This document shows, in pieces, positions 45,976 through 55,346 of a stretch of 64,000 nucleotides of DNA. The translations under genes were made by a program, and so were the position numbers. Origin of the DNA: Halanaerobacter jeridensis (GTDB lineage: Bacteria > Bacillota > Halanaerobiia > Halobacteroidales > Halobacteroidaceae); assembly GCF_016908315.1 (NCBI RefSeq), contig NZ_JAFBDQ010000015.1:1-64000 (forward strand), given 5' to 3'. The notes beneath the pieces were generated by a model that made no database searches, was not told the DNA's origin, and saw only the letters and a list, made by a program, of their open reading frames with translations. Positions within the stretch are counted from its first letter, which is position 1, and every line of letters begins with the position of its first letter.

Positions 45976-46818
45976 TTAGATTTGATTTTTATCAATTCTA
46001 ATTAACCAATCTCTCATTGCTTCACTTTCTTCTTCATCCAAAAATAATTCCACTAAATCAGAATGATGTCTGCTTTTTTTAATCTCTAATTCAACTTCTG
46101 TTTTACTTGTTGATTTAACTTCTTCTATAAATCTTAGCGAATGCTTTTTAGGCACTAAAGGATCTTTAGCACCATGAATACAAAAAACAGGCGTTTTTAG
46201 CTCTTCTTCCACATAATTAATTGGATTTGCCTTTTTTCTCTTATCTGGAGTAGGTACAAATCCTGATAATAGTTTTTCGGCCCTCTTACTTACACAAGGC
46301 AGAGAAAGGTCTAAAGGACCACTTATAGAAAGAAAACCTGTGAAATCATCTTGAGCTATTTCATAACTTGTCTGTTTTCGCTTATTTAATAGAAGTAAAG
46401 CACCTAATTGCGCGCCAGCAGATTGTCCAACAATAATTAAATTATTCTTCTCAATTTTAATTTCTGCCACACTCTTTTTACAAGCTGCAAATATATCATT
46501 TTCTTGGCTAGGGAATCTGAACTCAGGTACCAATCTATAAGCAGGCATGATAGTAGAAAACCCATGTCTTGCAAAATAATAAGCTATAAATTTGAAGAAT
46601 TCAGGATTGCCTTTATTCCACCCGCCGCCGTGAATAAAAAATATAGTAGAATTTCGTTTTTCTTTTTCAGGCAGAAGATATAATAAATACTGCCTCTCAT
46701 GCGGACCATAGCTGATTTTTTTACTATTTAGTTTATTTCTAATCTTATAATTTTTAATTTTTGCTCTAATAAACAAAGGAATTAACGATAAATATTCCTC
46801 TACTTCCCATTTAAAAAT
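45976..46818 (-). CDS. Alpha/beta hydrolase, carboxylesterase type
   Basis: The oxyanion motif FFIHGGGWNKG and the nucleophile elbow VGQSAGAQ are clear; HGAKDPLVP provides the Asp, and SRHHSD the His. This is the BD-FAE/Aes type of esterase. The start is a problem: no ATG or GTG is well placed. The frame is open to a TAA just before ACT-ATT, and AUU 8 nt after GAGGGGGGG is the best-placed codon; a TTG 14 codons on has no ribosome binding site. I report the AUU start as an inference. Confidence 0.75.
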   Translation of the reverse strand: MFKWEVEEYLSLIPLFIRAKIKNYKIRNKLNSKKISYGPHERQYLLYLLPEKEKRNSTIFFIHGGGWNKGNPEFFKFIAYYFARHGFSTIMPAYRLVPEFRFPSQENDIFAACKKSVAEIKIEKNNLIIVGQSAGAQLGALLLLNKRKQTSYEIAQDDFTGFLSISGPLDLSLPCVSKRAEKLLSGFVPTPDKRKKANPINYVEEELKTPVFCIHGAKDPLVPKKHSLRFIEEVKSTSKTEVELEIKKSRHHSDLVELFLDEEESEAMRDWLIRIDKNQI

Positions 46819-46889
46819 AGTTTATACCCCCCCTCTAAAGAAATAAATCTAGCCCGCTAAGACTAGATTTGAAGGCTTACACAATTATC

Positions 46890-46983
46890 TTTAAATCCTT
46901 ATTATGTTGGATACTGCAGACAGAAGGTTTCAGGATTGTTGTTATCGCAATATATGTACATTTCAATCCTTATTATCTTGGAT
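46890..46983 (-). repeat. Two CRISPR-like degenerate repeats
   Basis: On the minus strand ATCCAA[G/C]ATAATAAGGATT[G/T]AAA occurs twice with a 71-bp period. The 3' end ATTGAAA resembles type I-B CRISPR repeats. Only two copies exist and no cas gene is near, so this may be a relic or chance. The plus-strand 97-aa frame across it (46869-47162) is hydrophobic and AT-rich and is not counted as a gene. Confidence 0.35.
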
Positions 46984-47151
46984 TACTCTACTATAATCCA
47001 TTGCGAATTAAAAATCCCATACTGACAACTCTCACAGTGATTTTTATATCACTTGAAATGGCATTTCCTCTTCTGCATAATCAGTATATTTATGCAGATA
47101 TAATCTTCTATTCAATACCTTTGATTCAATTTCTAATATTTTTTCTTATTT

Positions 47152-47346
47152 TTAAGATTTAATCTTTTGCACTCTACCAACTACTCCACTCTCAAGACGA
47201 ACCTTAATTCCGTAGGGATGTGTGGCCGAATTAGTTAGAATATCTTTTACTACTCCATCCGTTAGTTCACCTGATTTTTGGTCTTTTTTTTGTACAACTG
47301 ATACCTTCAATCCAGGTTTTATATTTTTTCTCTTTTTTCCATCCAT
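47152..47346 (-). CDS. ywbE: YwbE-family small protein
   Basis: This 64-aa protein matches YwbE/DUF2196: KNIKPGLKVSVVQKKDQKSGELTDGVVKDILTNSATHPYGIKVRLE is the conserved core. It is probably a small OB/SH3-like nucleic acid or ribosome-associated protein. It lies just downstream of tsaD. Confidence 0.88.
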   Translation of the reverse strand: MDGKKRKNIKPGLKVSVVQKKDQKSGELTDGVVKDILTNSATHPYGIKVRLESGVVGRVQKIKS

Positions 47347-47381
47347 ATTATCACCTTCCTCTACTAAAATTTATATTATAT

Positions 47382-48404
47382 TTACTCCCCCAACTGCAAA
47401 TTCGGTTCTGCGTTCAAATCATAACCTGCTGCTTCCTGATTTTGCTGCCAATTGAAATAGCCTGCACTAGCAATCATAGCTGCATTGTCAGTACAAATTC
47501 TAGTTTCAGGATAGTAAAGTTCCTTACCTTGTTCTTCTAACTTCTCCTGCAGTTGTTCTCTCAACTGACTATTAGCTGCTACTCCTCCGGACAACAATAC
47601 ATTATCGACACCTTTATCATCAGCCGCTCTCATTATCTTGGCAGTTAAGACATCTACAACTGCCTGTTGAAAACTAGCTGCTAAGTCAGCTTTATTAATT
47701 TCTTCACCGCGCTGTTTAGTATTATTAATATAATTTAAAACTGCTGTTTTCAGACCGCTAAAACTGAAATCATAGCTTGAATCATTAATCATCGGCCGAG
47801 GTAAATCAATCGCTTCTGGATCTCCTTTTTTAGCCAACTTATCAATCGCAGGTCCGCCGGGAAAGCCAGCTTCCATCACTCGTGCCACCTTATCAAATGC
47901 TTCTCCTGCTGCATCATCTATGGTCCGACCAATAATCTCATAGTCGCCTAAATCTTCAAAATAAAGTAAATCAGTATGTCCACCAGAAACCGTCAAACAG
48001 ACTACTGGTGGTTCCAATTCGGGATGAGAAATAAAATTAGCATAGATATGTCCTTCAATATGATTGACTGCAACCAAAGGAATATCATGAGCATAAGCAA
48101 TAGACTTAGCCGCAGAAATACCAACCAATAAACCACCGACTAAGCCCGGGCCAAATGTCACAGCCACCGCCGATAAATCAGCAAAGCTAACTCCTGCTTC
48201 TGCCAAGGCTTCATCAATCACCGGATTCATCAATTCCACATGCTTTCGCGAAGCAATCTCCGGTACTACACCACCAAACTTACGGTGCCAATCAACCTGC
48301 GAAGAAATAATATTCGACAGTACTTCTTTACCACCTCGAACTACCGCTGCAGAAGTCTCATCACAAGAACTCTCAATTCCTAATGTTAAAAACTCTTCAC
48401 TCAT
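47382..48404 (-). CDS. tsaD: TsaD, tRNA t6A synthase subunit
   Basis: This Kae1/Qri7-type ATPase transfers the threonylcarbamoyl group to A37 of tRNAs. [26 protein letters not shown] (metal His pair) and [11 protein letters not shown] are hallmarks. The 340-aa length is normal. It is last of the tsaE-tsaB-rimI-tsaD set, but a 414-bp repeat-rich gap separates it from rimI. Confidence 0.96.
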   Translation of the reverse strand: MSEEFLTLGIESSCDETSAAVVRGGKEVLSNIISSQVDWHRKFGGVVPEIASRKHVELMNPVIDEALAEAGVSFADLSAVAVTFGPGLVGGLLVGISAAKSIAYAHDIPLVAVNHIEGHIYANFISHPELEPPVVCLTVSGGHTDLLYFEDLGDYEIIGRTIDDAAGEAFDKVARVMEAGFPGGPAIDKLAKKGDPEAIDLPRPMINDSSYDFSFSGLKTAVLNYINNTKQRGEEINKADLAASFQQAVVDVLTAKIMRAADDKGVDNVLLSGGVAANSQLREQLQEKLEEQGKELYYPETRICTDNAAMIASAGYFNWQQNQEAAGYDLNAEPNLQLGE

Positions 48405-48575
48405 AACTTGTCACTCCCGTATATGTAAACAAATTCTGTCACCTACATCACAACTTATACCTTCAAACTTTTATGTATTAAATGTTTTTATTTGCCTTTT
48501 ATGTTTTTTCGCTTCACTAGCTTTAATGTTTTCTGTCTCAATATTTTTGCCTTTAATCTCTTCTTTTCACTTGTC

Positions 48576-48681
48576 TTACTGTTTACTCATTACTCTTTAC
48601 CATTCTTACTCTTTACTGTTTACTCATTACTATTCTTACTCTTTACTGTTTACTCTTTACTGTTTTACTCTTTACTTTTTC
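48576..48681. repeat. Heptad tract TTTACTC/TTTACTG/ATTACTC
   Basis: About a dozen degenerate 7-bp units lie in tandem, including two near-copies of a roughly 30-bp higher-order unit starting ATTCTTACTCTTTACTG. It fills part of the rimI-tsaD gap. A shorter tract lies near 20.5 kb. Confidence 0.75.
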
Positions 48682-48715
48682 TAATTGCTAGTTGCTGTTT
48701 GATGCTTAGTTGCGC

Positions 48716-48805
48716 CCTCCGTGTTTTTAAAGTTCAAAAAACACTTCGTACAGCCCTATACTCTCTACTTAGAGCTTTATGATCTGCGCAATCTATATGC
48801 AGTGT
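48716..48805. repeat. Dispersed structured repeat, copy A
   Basis: The unit is CTCCG, a hairpin (GTGTTTTT / AAAAACAC), CTTCGT, CAGCCCTATA, CTCTCTACT and GCGCAATCTATAT. A related unit lies at 60475-60562, with different hairpin bases that still pair. Confidence 0.7.
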
Positions 48806-48818
48806 TCTTTACTAATTA

Positions 48819-49262
48819 CTATAATTGTTTCCACATCACAATTGCATCTTCACCATTATCTTTATAATAACTTCTCTTTTTAGCAATCTTAAAAAAACCC
48901 TCTTTAATATACATCTGTTGAGCTTTTTTATTGGAAATTCGTACCTCTAAACTAGCTTTTTCCTTGCCCATTTCTTTAGCTCGAGCTAAGAGATTATGCA
49001 AAATCTCTGTAGCCAGTCCATTCTTTCTATATTCCATCTTCGTAGCCAAAGTAGTGATATGAATCTGCTCATCCAATAGCCAGCAGCCAATATAGACTAC
49101 AATTTCATCCTCTAACCCTCCTACTAAATAAAGAGCAAAAGGATTATTCAATTCTTTCAAAAAAGTTTTATTCGACCAAGGGCTAGGAAAGGCTTCTGCT
49201 TCAATTTTTGATACTTCTTCCAAATCGCTTTCCTGTAATTCCCTTATCTCTAAACGATTCAC
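48819..49262 (-). CDS. rimI: RimI ribosomal protein N-acetyltransferase
   Basis: This GNAT enzyme has 147 aa. IEAEAFPSPWSNKTFLKEL and ITTLATKMEYRKNGLATEILHNLL (acetyl-CoA loop, slightly altered from the usual Q/R-x-x-G-x-G/A) are typical, with SNKKAQQMYIKEGF at the end. It starts with GTG behind GAGG. Between tsaB and tsaD, the usual place. Confidence 0.9.
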   Translation of the reverse strand: MNRLEIRELQESDLEEVSKIEAEAFPSPWSNKTFLKELNNPFALYLVGGLEDEIVVYIGCWLLDEQIHITTLATKMEYRKNGLATEILHNLLARAKEMGKEKASLEVRISNKKAQQMYIKEGFFKIAKKRSYYKDNGEDAIVMWKQL

Positions 49263-49277
49263 TAATAGAACCTCACT

Positions 49278-49982
49278 TTAGTTGTTTTTAGCTTCCCATT
49301 CAATTTCTGCTTGCGAACGTTTTAAATAGTTAGGTTTTAAGGCGTATAATTCATCTTCTTGCCCAGCAGTTAATCTAGACCAAGCTAAATCTCCTACTAC
49401 TCCTGCACGAGGAAGATTAAAACTATGCTCTATAAATTTAGGCTGCTCAATTTCAGCCTCTATTTGCTCTTGATATTCGCTAACAATTTGACCGACAAAA
49501 TAAATTTCTTCTTCAATCTCTTTTAATTCTGCTAATAGATCATCAATCTCTAATAACGATTCTGTAGTTTGAGCTGCAAATTCATCTCCTGCTCCTGCCC
49601 CTTGATAAAGAGCACTAAAGACTCGATTACGTCGCGCATCAATCATAGGACAAATATAACCACTTACATACTTTAATCCTGCCGCCAATACTTCCAAAGT
49701 AGAAATACCGACAATCGGCACTTCCAAACTCTGGGCCAAGCTCTTCGCAGCCGCAACACCAATCCGCGTCCCAGTAAAAGAGCCTGGACCCACAGTCACA
49801 GCAATGCCATCTAAATCATCCTTATCATAGTCACACTTATCCAGCACATCAACCACAGCCGGCATCAATCGCGGCGAGTGGTTTAACTGTAAATTCAATA
49901 ATTCCTCTGCAATTAACTTTTCATCATTAATTAAACTAACACTACCTACTTTAGTCGAACTATCAATTGTTAAAATCAACAT
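49278..49982 (-). CDS. tsaB: TsaB, t6A synthase subunit
   Basis: This Kae1-like scaffold protein has 234 aa: LTIDSSTKVGSVSL at the start, AVTVGPGSFTGTRIGVAAAKSLA as the signature. It bridges TsaD and TsaE. It overlaps tsaE by 20 bp. Confidence 0.95.
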   Translation of the reverse strand: MLILTIDSSTKVGSVSLINDEKLIAEELLNLQLNHSPRLMPAVVDVLDKCDYDKDDLDGIAVTVGPGSFTGTRIGVAAAKSLAQSLEVPIVGISTLEVLAAGLKYVSGYICPMIDARRNRVFSALYQGAGAGDEFAAQTTESLLEIDDLLAELKEIEEEIYFVGQIVSEYQEQIEAEIEQPKFIEHSFNLPRAGVVGDLAWSRLTAGQEDELYALKPNYLKRSQAEIEWEAKNN

Positions 49983-50433
49983 CTTGTTTCAGCTCCGCTA
50001 CCAATCCAATATATTTATTAGCCTGAGGAATAAATCTTACTTCTCGGTCATCCCCTTGGCCTTGAAAATGAATATCCAAATAATTATCCGGCATCAAACT
50101 ACCTGCCTTATCAGGCCATTCAATAATAGCCACTCCATCACCATAAATATATTCTTCAAATCCTAAATCATACAATTCATCTTCTTCATGAATTCGATAT
50201 AAATCTAAATGAATTACCTTTAACTCACCACGATACTCATTAACCATCTTATAAGTAGGGCTAGTTACAGGTGCAGTCACTCCTAACCCAGCACAAATAC
50301 CTTTAGCAAAAGTAGTTTTTCCTGTTCCTAAATCTCCTTGCAGACAGACAATATCTCCTGGATTTAATTTAGAACCTAATTTTTTACCTAATTTAATAGT
50401 TTCTTCTTCACTACTCGTTTTTATTTTCAACAT
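49963..50433 (-). CDS. tsaE: TsaE, t6A synthase ATPase subunit
   Basis: This P-loop ATPase has 156 aa with GDLGTGKTTFAKGICAGLG and SPTYKMVNEY. HLDLYRIHEEDELYDLGFEEY is a further family motif. It starts the t6A operon, with GGGAGG before ATG. Confidence 0.95.
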   Translation of the reverse strand: MLKIKTSSEEETIKLGKKLGSKLNPGDIVCLQGDLGTGKTTFAKGICAGLGVTAPVTSPTYKMVNEYRGELKVIHLDLYRIHEEDELYDLGFEEYIYGDGVAIIEWPDKAGSLMPDNYLDIHFQGQGDDREVRFIPQANKYIGLVAELKQDVDFNN

Positions 50434-50535
50434 ATTTTTCTACCTCCCAGCTACATTTTTATTCATCAATTAATACTGTTTAATTTTAATAATTCAATAT
50501 TGAATTGTCAACCTTATTCGAGCCTAATCTCCAAA

Positions 50536-52869
50536 TTAAGCCTTCACTTCATTTATTACTGCAATTACTTCTTGTAATAAACCCTTAGTTTTATCATTGA
50601 CTCCATGTTTAGCTAGTTCTAATTTATCATTTTGCTTAGTTACAGAATAGAAAAGACTTAAATAAAAATAAGGCGGTTGATATTGATAGTTCTCTGACAT
50701 AGAAGCTTGATATTCAATTTTAGCTTCATCAAGTTCTCCTTGTTGCCGCAATTGATTTCCTTCAATCAAATTAATTCTACCTGCTACATACTGTTTATAA
50801 TACTCTTTCTTCCATTCTGTCAAATCATAACTTAAATCTATAATTCTTTCCCCTTTTTCAATAGCCCCTAATTCAACTACTTCTGTTGCTTCTTGTCGCG
50901 CTAAAGAAAATTTATCCATTAACAAATAGCTAACAGCTAAATTATAGCGATTGCTAACTGAAGAACTCTCAGTAACCGAATTAGCAAAATAAGTTGCTGC
51001 TTCTTCAAGGTTACCATTAGAAAATTCAATCTCGCCCATTAAATTATAAATCTGAGCTTGAGATTTCAAGGGCAGCAACTCTGCTATTTTTTCTTCCTGC
51101 TCTTGTTTTATCTTTTTAAAATACATTGTACCTAAATGTCTATATAATTTATCTCTTTGTCGTGAAGTAAGCAAGTCTTCTTGCTGTAACAAATGATGTA
51201 ATACTTCAATAGCTGTTTCAGGATTATACTTTTTAATAATATCTGTGATTCGGGTATATAATTCTTCAGAATCTCTTTCTCCTAAGACCTGACTGAAAAT
51301 TTTAAGTGCTTGCTCAGTTTCTCCCACAGCTACATAATTTTCTGCTAAACGTAGTCTTACATCTAAATCATTAGCAGCCCGGTTAGAGATAGTTTGATAC
51401 TCCTCTAAGGCTAACTCATATTTTTTCTGTTCAAAGTATAAATCTGCTAAACGTTTATGATTCTCTAAAGAATCTTCTAAATAAATCACATAGCGATATA
51501 ATTCTTCTGCTTTCTCATAATTTTTAATCTCTTTATAATAATTAGCTAACTTAATATAAGCCCAAGTATCTTTTGGTGCTAAATCTACAGCTTTCTGATA
51601 AGCATCTGCTGCTTTAATAGTTTTACCAGTTTTAAGATATATATCCCCTAAATAGATTCTATAATCTTCATTTTTAGGCGCTAGATCAATTAATTTCTTA
51701 ATTGTCTTTTGAGCTCTTTCTAACATATATAGGTCATTGTTTTTATTAGCTAAATTATTATAGACCCAAAATAGTTTTTCCAAATACTTTTCATTTCCAC
51801 TATCATAGGATATAGCTCGTTCTAGATAACTACGGGCTTGATCTGTATTACCTGACTGCAGTTGCAATTCTCCTAATAAATAATGAAGTTCTGCATCATC
51901 ATAATTTACCTGTAAGGCAGCCTTGATTTCACCTAATGCTTTACTAAATTGACCCTGCTGTTGATAAATCTTAGCTAATTTTTTACGATATGCAATCTTA
52001 TCTTCCCGGCTAATTGCCTGCTGTAAAGCAGAAATAGCTTTTTTAGTATCTCCATTCTTCTGATATAAATCACTTAGTTCTACATACAATTTATCTTTTT
52101 GATTACTATTTTCTAATTTTTGCTGTAATTTATTAATTTTAGTCTGATAATCTGTTTCAAACCCTTCTAAGAAATCAAAACTAGTTAATCCTAAATTAAC
52201 CTGCCAATTTTGATAATTTACTTCTAGTACACTCTGTCCTACAGAATCAGTAACTACTATCTTAGTTGGCATCCACACTTCTTCGGCAAATAATTCAAAA
52301 TCATTATAACGAATGGTAGCTACCTTAATATTACTACCATTAAATACATCTACTTTTCTAATCGTCAAATATTCTTGGTCAATATAGACACGCTGGGTAG
52401 AAAAAACATTTTGTAGTTCAACAATATAAACATCACGCTGTTGATAAGTTGCTTCGCCTAATAACTTCATATCATATAATTGATTAGTCATATTTAATGG
52501 ATTTTTATAATCAGTTTGTACTGCTAAAGGTAAGGAAGATTTTATCGTTTCATAATCAGGTGGCAGATAAATCCAAGGGATTGTATTCAATAATAAACTT
52601 TTCTCTCCGGCAGGGATACTAGTATCCCCATGGTCTCTAGTCATTGACCTTGTTTGCGACTTCATAATTTGAGTTCGCGAATTAAAAACTTCATCATTTA
52701 AATAAACCTTAGTTACTACTGTACCCTTAAAATCTTTAATCACCTCTAATTGTTCCACTAAGTCGTCTATTAAATTTTGCGGAGTAATCTGTTTCTGCTG
52801 GGCTTGAACATTTGTTAGGGGCACTAACAAAGTTAACAATAATAGCATAATTATTATCTGTTTTTTCAC
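50536..52869 (-). CDS. Secreted LolA-like and TPR-repeat protein, 777 aa
   Basis: A signal peptide (residues 1-23) precedes a beta-rich domain (about 24-240) like the LolA/MucB outer-membrane lipoprotein carrier fold (FKGTVVTKVYLN, VYIDQEYLTIRKVDVFN). The rest holds about twelve TPR repeats, with units such as AELHYLLGELQLQSGNTDQA. It is probably envelope-localised and might shuttle lipoprotein or lipid, which fits the diderm envelope of Halanaerobiales (inference). GTG start follows GGAGG. Confidence 0.8.
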   Translation of the reverse strand: MKKQIIIMLLLLTLLVPLTNVQAQQKQITPQNLIDDLVEQLEVIKDFKGTVVTKVYLNDEVFNSRTQIMKSQTRSMTRDHGDTSIPAGEKSLLLNTIPWIYLPPDYETIKSSLPLAVQTDYKNPLNMTNQLYDMKLLGEATYQQRDVYIVELQNVFSTQRVYIDQEYLTIRKVDVFNGSNIKVATIRYNDFELFAEEVWMPTKIVVTDSVGQSVLEVNYQNWQVNLGLTSFDFLEGFETDYQTKINKLQQKLENSNQKDKLYVELSDLYQKNGDTKKAISALQQAISREDKIAYRKKLAKIYQQQGQFSKALGEIKAALQVNYDDAELHYLLGELQLQSGNTDQARSYLERAISYDSGNEKYLEKLFWVYNNLANKNNDLYMLERAQKTIKKLIDLAPKNEDYRIYLGDIYLKTGKTIKAADAYQKAVDLAPKDTWAYIKLANYYKEIKNYEKAEELYRYVIYLEDSLENHKRLADLYFEQKKYELALEEYQTISNRAANDLDVRLRLAENYVAVGETEQALKIFSQVLGERDSEELYTRITDIIKKYNPETAIEVLHHLLQQEDLLTSRQRDKLYRHLGTMYFKKIKQEQEEKIAELLPLKSQAQIYNLMGEIEFSNGNLEEAATYFANSVTESSSVSNRYNLAVSYLLMDKFSLARQEATEVVELGAIEKGERIIDLSYDLTEWKKEYYKQYVAGRINLIEGNQLRQQGELDEAKIEYQASMSENYQYQPPYFYLSLFYSVTKQNDKLELAKHGVNDKTKGLLQEVIAVINEVKA

Positions 52870-52935
52870 ATCAAATTCCTCCCACTAGCAAATTACTAAT
52901 TGCACTATCATAATATTATATATTCAATAATTATT

Positions 52936-54108
52936 TTAAAAGTCCTTTATCCGCTCTAAAGTTAAAGTAATAAATAAAATAACCCCTAATTTTAGAGCAC
53001 TTTCATCAAAGTTGAATTTAGAGTTATGAGCATCATAATAATCCATTGTCTCGCCCCCAGCCCCTAATCTAAAGAACACTCCTGGTACTTCCCTCAAATA
53101 ATAAGCAAAATCTTCTGCTCCCATTGAAGGACGAGGTAAATACTTAATCTGATTAAAAGAGTCTACTTCTTTTAATTTAGGTACCATTTCTTCTACTAAT
53201 GGTGTGTCATTAATCAATACTGGATAACCAAAATTATAATCCAATTCATAATCAGCACCTTGGCTAGTTGTAATTCCTTTAATCACTCTTTCAATTTTGT
53301 GCGGCATTTGCTCTCTTAAATCAGGGTCAGTAGTCCTAACTGTCCCTGTGATTTGCACTTCATCTGCAATTACATTGCGCCGATAACCACCTTCAATAGT
53401 ACCTAGATTAATCACAGCTGTATGATGAGGGTCAATCTGACGGCTAATCACTGACTGCAGAGAAGTTACAATTTCTCCGGCAGTATAAATAGCGTCAATT
53501 CCACGTTGGGGGGTAGAAGCATGACCACTTTCTCCAATCACCTTTAAATTTATTTCATCAGCTGCTGCAGAAACTGCACTTTTTTGGACCCCAATTGTAC
53601 CCGTTGGAAGTTGATTGTTAATATGTAGCCCGAAAATATTGTCTACCTCTGGATCAGTTAAGACCCCTGCTTCAATTAGAGGTTTAGCACCACCAGGTCC
53701 TTCTTCAGCTGGTTGAAAGATGAATTTTATCGTTCCTGCTAAATGGTCTTTGAATTTTGTTAGTACTTTAGCAGTTGCTAGTAAAATTGCTGTATGACCA
53801 TCATGTCCACAAGCATGCATGACACCCTCATTCTGCGATTTATAATCTACATCTGTTGCTTCAGTAATCGGTAAAGCATCCATATCAGCCCGCAGAGCAA
53901 TGGTCGGGCCAGGAGCAACTTTTAAGGTAGCTACAACTCCAGTTGTAGCTACCTCTTCTACTTCTAAACCTAATTGACTTAAGTAATTTTTAACTTTTTT
54001 AGCTGTTCTATGTTCGGCAAAACCTAATTCAGGATGGCGGTGTAGATCTCTACGCAAAGCTGTCAATTCTTCTTCCATCTGGTTCACAAAATCAATTATT
54101 TTTTTCAC
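52936..54108 (-). CDS. M20-family amidohydrolase
   Basis: This metal-dependent amidohydrolase (M20D, IAA-amino acid hydrolase/HipO type) has about 390 aa. RRDLHRHPELGFAEHRTA, HACGHDGHTAILLATA, FQPAEEGPGGAKPLI and MGAEDFAYYL carry the metal and catalytic residues. The start is GTG about 10 nt after AGGA, with a weak ribosome binding site. It probably cleaves N-acyl amino acids or peptides. Confidence 0.88.
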   Translation of the reverse strand: MKKIIDFVNQMEEELTALRRDLHRHPELGFAEHRTAKKVKNYLSQLGLEVEEVATTGVVATLKVAPGPTIALRADMDALPITEATDVDYKSQNEGVMHACGHDGHTAILLATAKVLTKFKDHLAGTIKFIFQPAEEGPGGAKPLIEAGVLTDPEVDNIFGLHINNQLPTGTIGVQKSAVSAAADEINLKVIGESGHASTPQRGIDAIYTAGEIVTSLQSVISRQIDPHHTAVINLGTIEGGYRRNVIADEVQITGTVRTTDPDLREQMPHKIERVIKGITTSQGADYELDYNFGYPVLINDTPLVEEMVPKLKEVDSFNQIKYLPRPSMGAEDFAYYLREVPGVFFRLGAGGETMDYYDAHNSKFNFDESALKLGVILFITLTLERIKDF

Positions 54109-54149
54109 AAGCAACACATCCTAAATAAAAAATTTTAAGCTCAAATAAG

Positions 54150-54187
54150 AAAATACTTTTAGTTAATGCATTAACTAAAAGTATTTT
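54150..54187. terminator. Perfect 38-bp palindromic terminator
   Basis: AAAATACTTTTAGTTAATG runs into its exact complement. It lies between mazF and the M20 gene and can end mazEF transcription. Confidence 0.8.
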
Positions 54188-54189
54188 TA

Positions 54190-54540
54190 TCAAAACTCTA
54201 CTAGCCCTAGGCTTATTTTTAATGATTTATCTACTTCTTCTACTATTTCTTCTTTCAAATGAGCAATTCTTCTTTTTAATCTTTTCTTATCAATTGTTCT
54301 AATCTGTTCTAATAAAATCACTGAGTCTCTATCCAAACTAGAAGTATCGGCATTAATCTCTACATGAGTAGGCAGCTTAGCTTTATCAATTTTAGAAGTT
54401 ATCGCTGCTACAATTACAGTCGGACTATACTTATTACCGATATCATTTTGAATTACCAACACTGGTCTAATTCCACCTTGTTCCGAACCAACTACTGGAT
54501 TTAAATCCGCATAAAAAACATCACCACGTTTTACTACCAC
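54190..54540 (-). CDS. mazF: MazF/EndoA-type mRNA interferase toxin
   Basis: This 116-aa RNase is of the PemK/MazF family. [31 protein letters not shown] and [20 protein letters not shown] are typical of the Firmicute EndoA group. [16 protein letters not shown] follows. It starts 2 bp after the mazE stop, so the pair is coupled. Confidence 0.95.
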   Translation of the reverse strand: MVVKRGDVFYADLNPVVGSEQGGIRPVLVIQNDIGNKYSPTVIVAAITSKIDKAKLPTHVEINADTSSLDRDSVILLEQIRTIDKKRLKRRIAHLKEEIVEEVDKSLKISLGLVEF

Positions 54541-54542
54541 TT

Positions 54543-54818
54543 TTAATCACACTCCGCTAATCTTTCCTCATAATTAAAGAAACTTTTGTTTTCTGACGCA
54601 AAATATTTTCGTGCCAATTCCAAATTAAGATCGCTCATTTCTAAATAACCTTGTTTCAACTTCTGACTAAATTTTTGTTTTTTACTTCTTCTAAGGTGAG
54701 GGCTTAAAATCTCATTAATAAAATCAGAACAATCCTGATTTCTTTCCTGAGCAATTCCTCGCAGCTCCTGCAGCATATCATTTGTAAAAGAAACAGATAC
54801 CTTCTTTAAATTTGTCAA
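54543..54818 (-). CDS. mazE: MazE/EndoAI-type antitoxin
   Basis: The ribbon-helix-helix start ([20 protein letters not shown]) is for DNA binding. The C-terminal tail [20 protein letters not shown] is the MazF-binding segment. It lies directly upstream of mazF. Confidence 0.88.
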   Translation of the reverse strand: MTNLKKVSVSFTNDMLQELRGIAQERNQDCSDFINEILSPHLRRSKKQKFSQKLKQGYLEMSDLNLELARKYFASENKSFFNYEERLAECD

Positions 54819-54970
54819 GCAAAATCCCTCCTAGCCTTTATAACTAGAACTTACTATAATATATGTTATGCTTGCCCTACCTGTGAACAAATTATGTACT
54901 TATGTAATTACAACTTACTAATATTTTATTACAATCCAAGCTCAAAATATACACTAAAATGGAAATAATA

Positions 54971-54994
54971 AAAAAGAGACGCTTCCAACGCCTC
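54971..54994 (-). terminator. Terminator of the mini-antitoxin gene
   Basis: On the minus strand GAGGCG-TTGGAAG-CGTCTC (one G-U pair) runs into TTTTTT. It separates the 58-aa gene from mazE. Confidence 0.75.
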
Positions 54995-55003
54995 CTTCTA
55001 CTC

Positions 55004-55180
55004 CTACTGAATTTGCTGATAAGCCTCTTTCTCAGCCATCAACCCTTCTTCGGCTAATTTCAAATTTAAATCCGCCATCTGTGAGTATCCTTCTTTTAGT
55101 TCTTCCCGCAGCTGCTGCTTAGATTTGTTTAACTTAAAGTTATTACTTAAGTTTTCTTCTGCTAATTGGCCCCCAGCCAT
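55004..55180 (-). CDS. Orphan MazE-tail-like mini-protein, 58 aa
   Basis: The protein is shorter than an antitoxin and lacks the ribbon-helix-helix. From residue about 24 it reads LREELKEGYSQMADLNLKLA, closely like the MazE tail [17 protein letters not shown] encoded 400 bp away. GAGGTGATAA before ATG supports translation, and a terminator follows. It may bind MazF without binding DNA. It could be a relic of an antitoxin, but the clean frame, ribosome binding site and terminator argue for a real gene. Confidence 0.65.
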   Translation of the reverse strand: MAGGQLAEENLSNNFKLNKSKQQLREELKEGYSQMADLNLKLAEEGLMAEKEAYQQIQ

Positions 55181-55346
55181 CTTATTATCACCTCAGGAAG
55201 TATGGATTTATTATATAGTTTGATACTTACTACCTTTTTACTACCTTTAGCTTCACAATGCTAATAATAGTATACCATAAATTGATTCTAAATTAAAGTT
55301 AAATTAATTTAATTTTTTCTTTTCTCAGGGCTAAATATATCAGTAA

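Noticed and set aside
46869-47162. 97-aa hydrophobic plus-strand frame
   Set aside because: It crosses the CRISPR-like repeats, has no ribosome binding site, and overlaps the end of ywbE. It could still be a remnant of a membrane protein.
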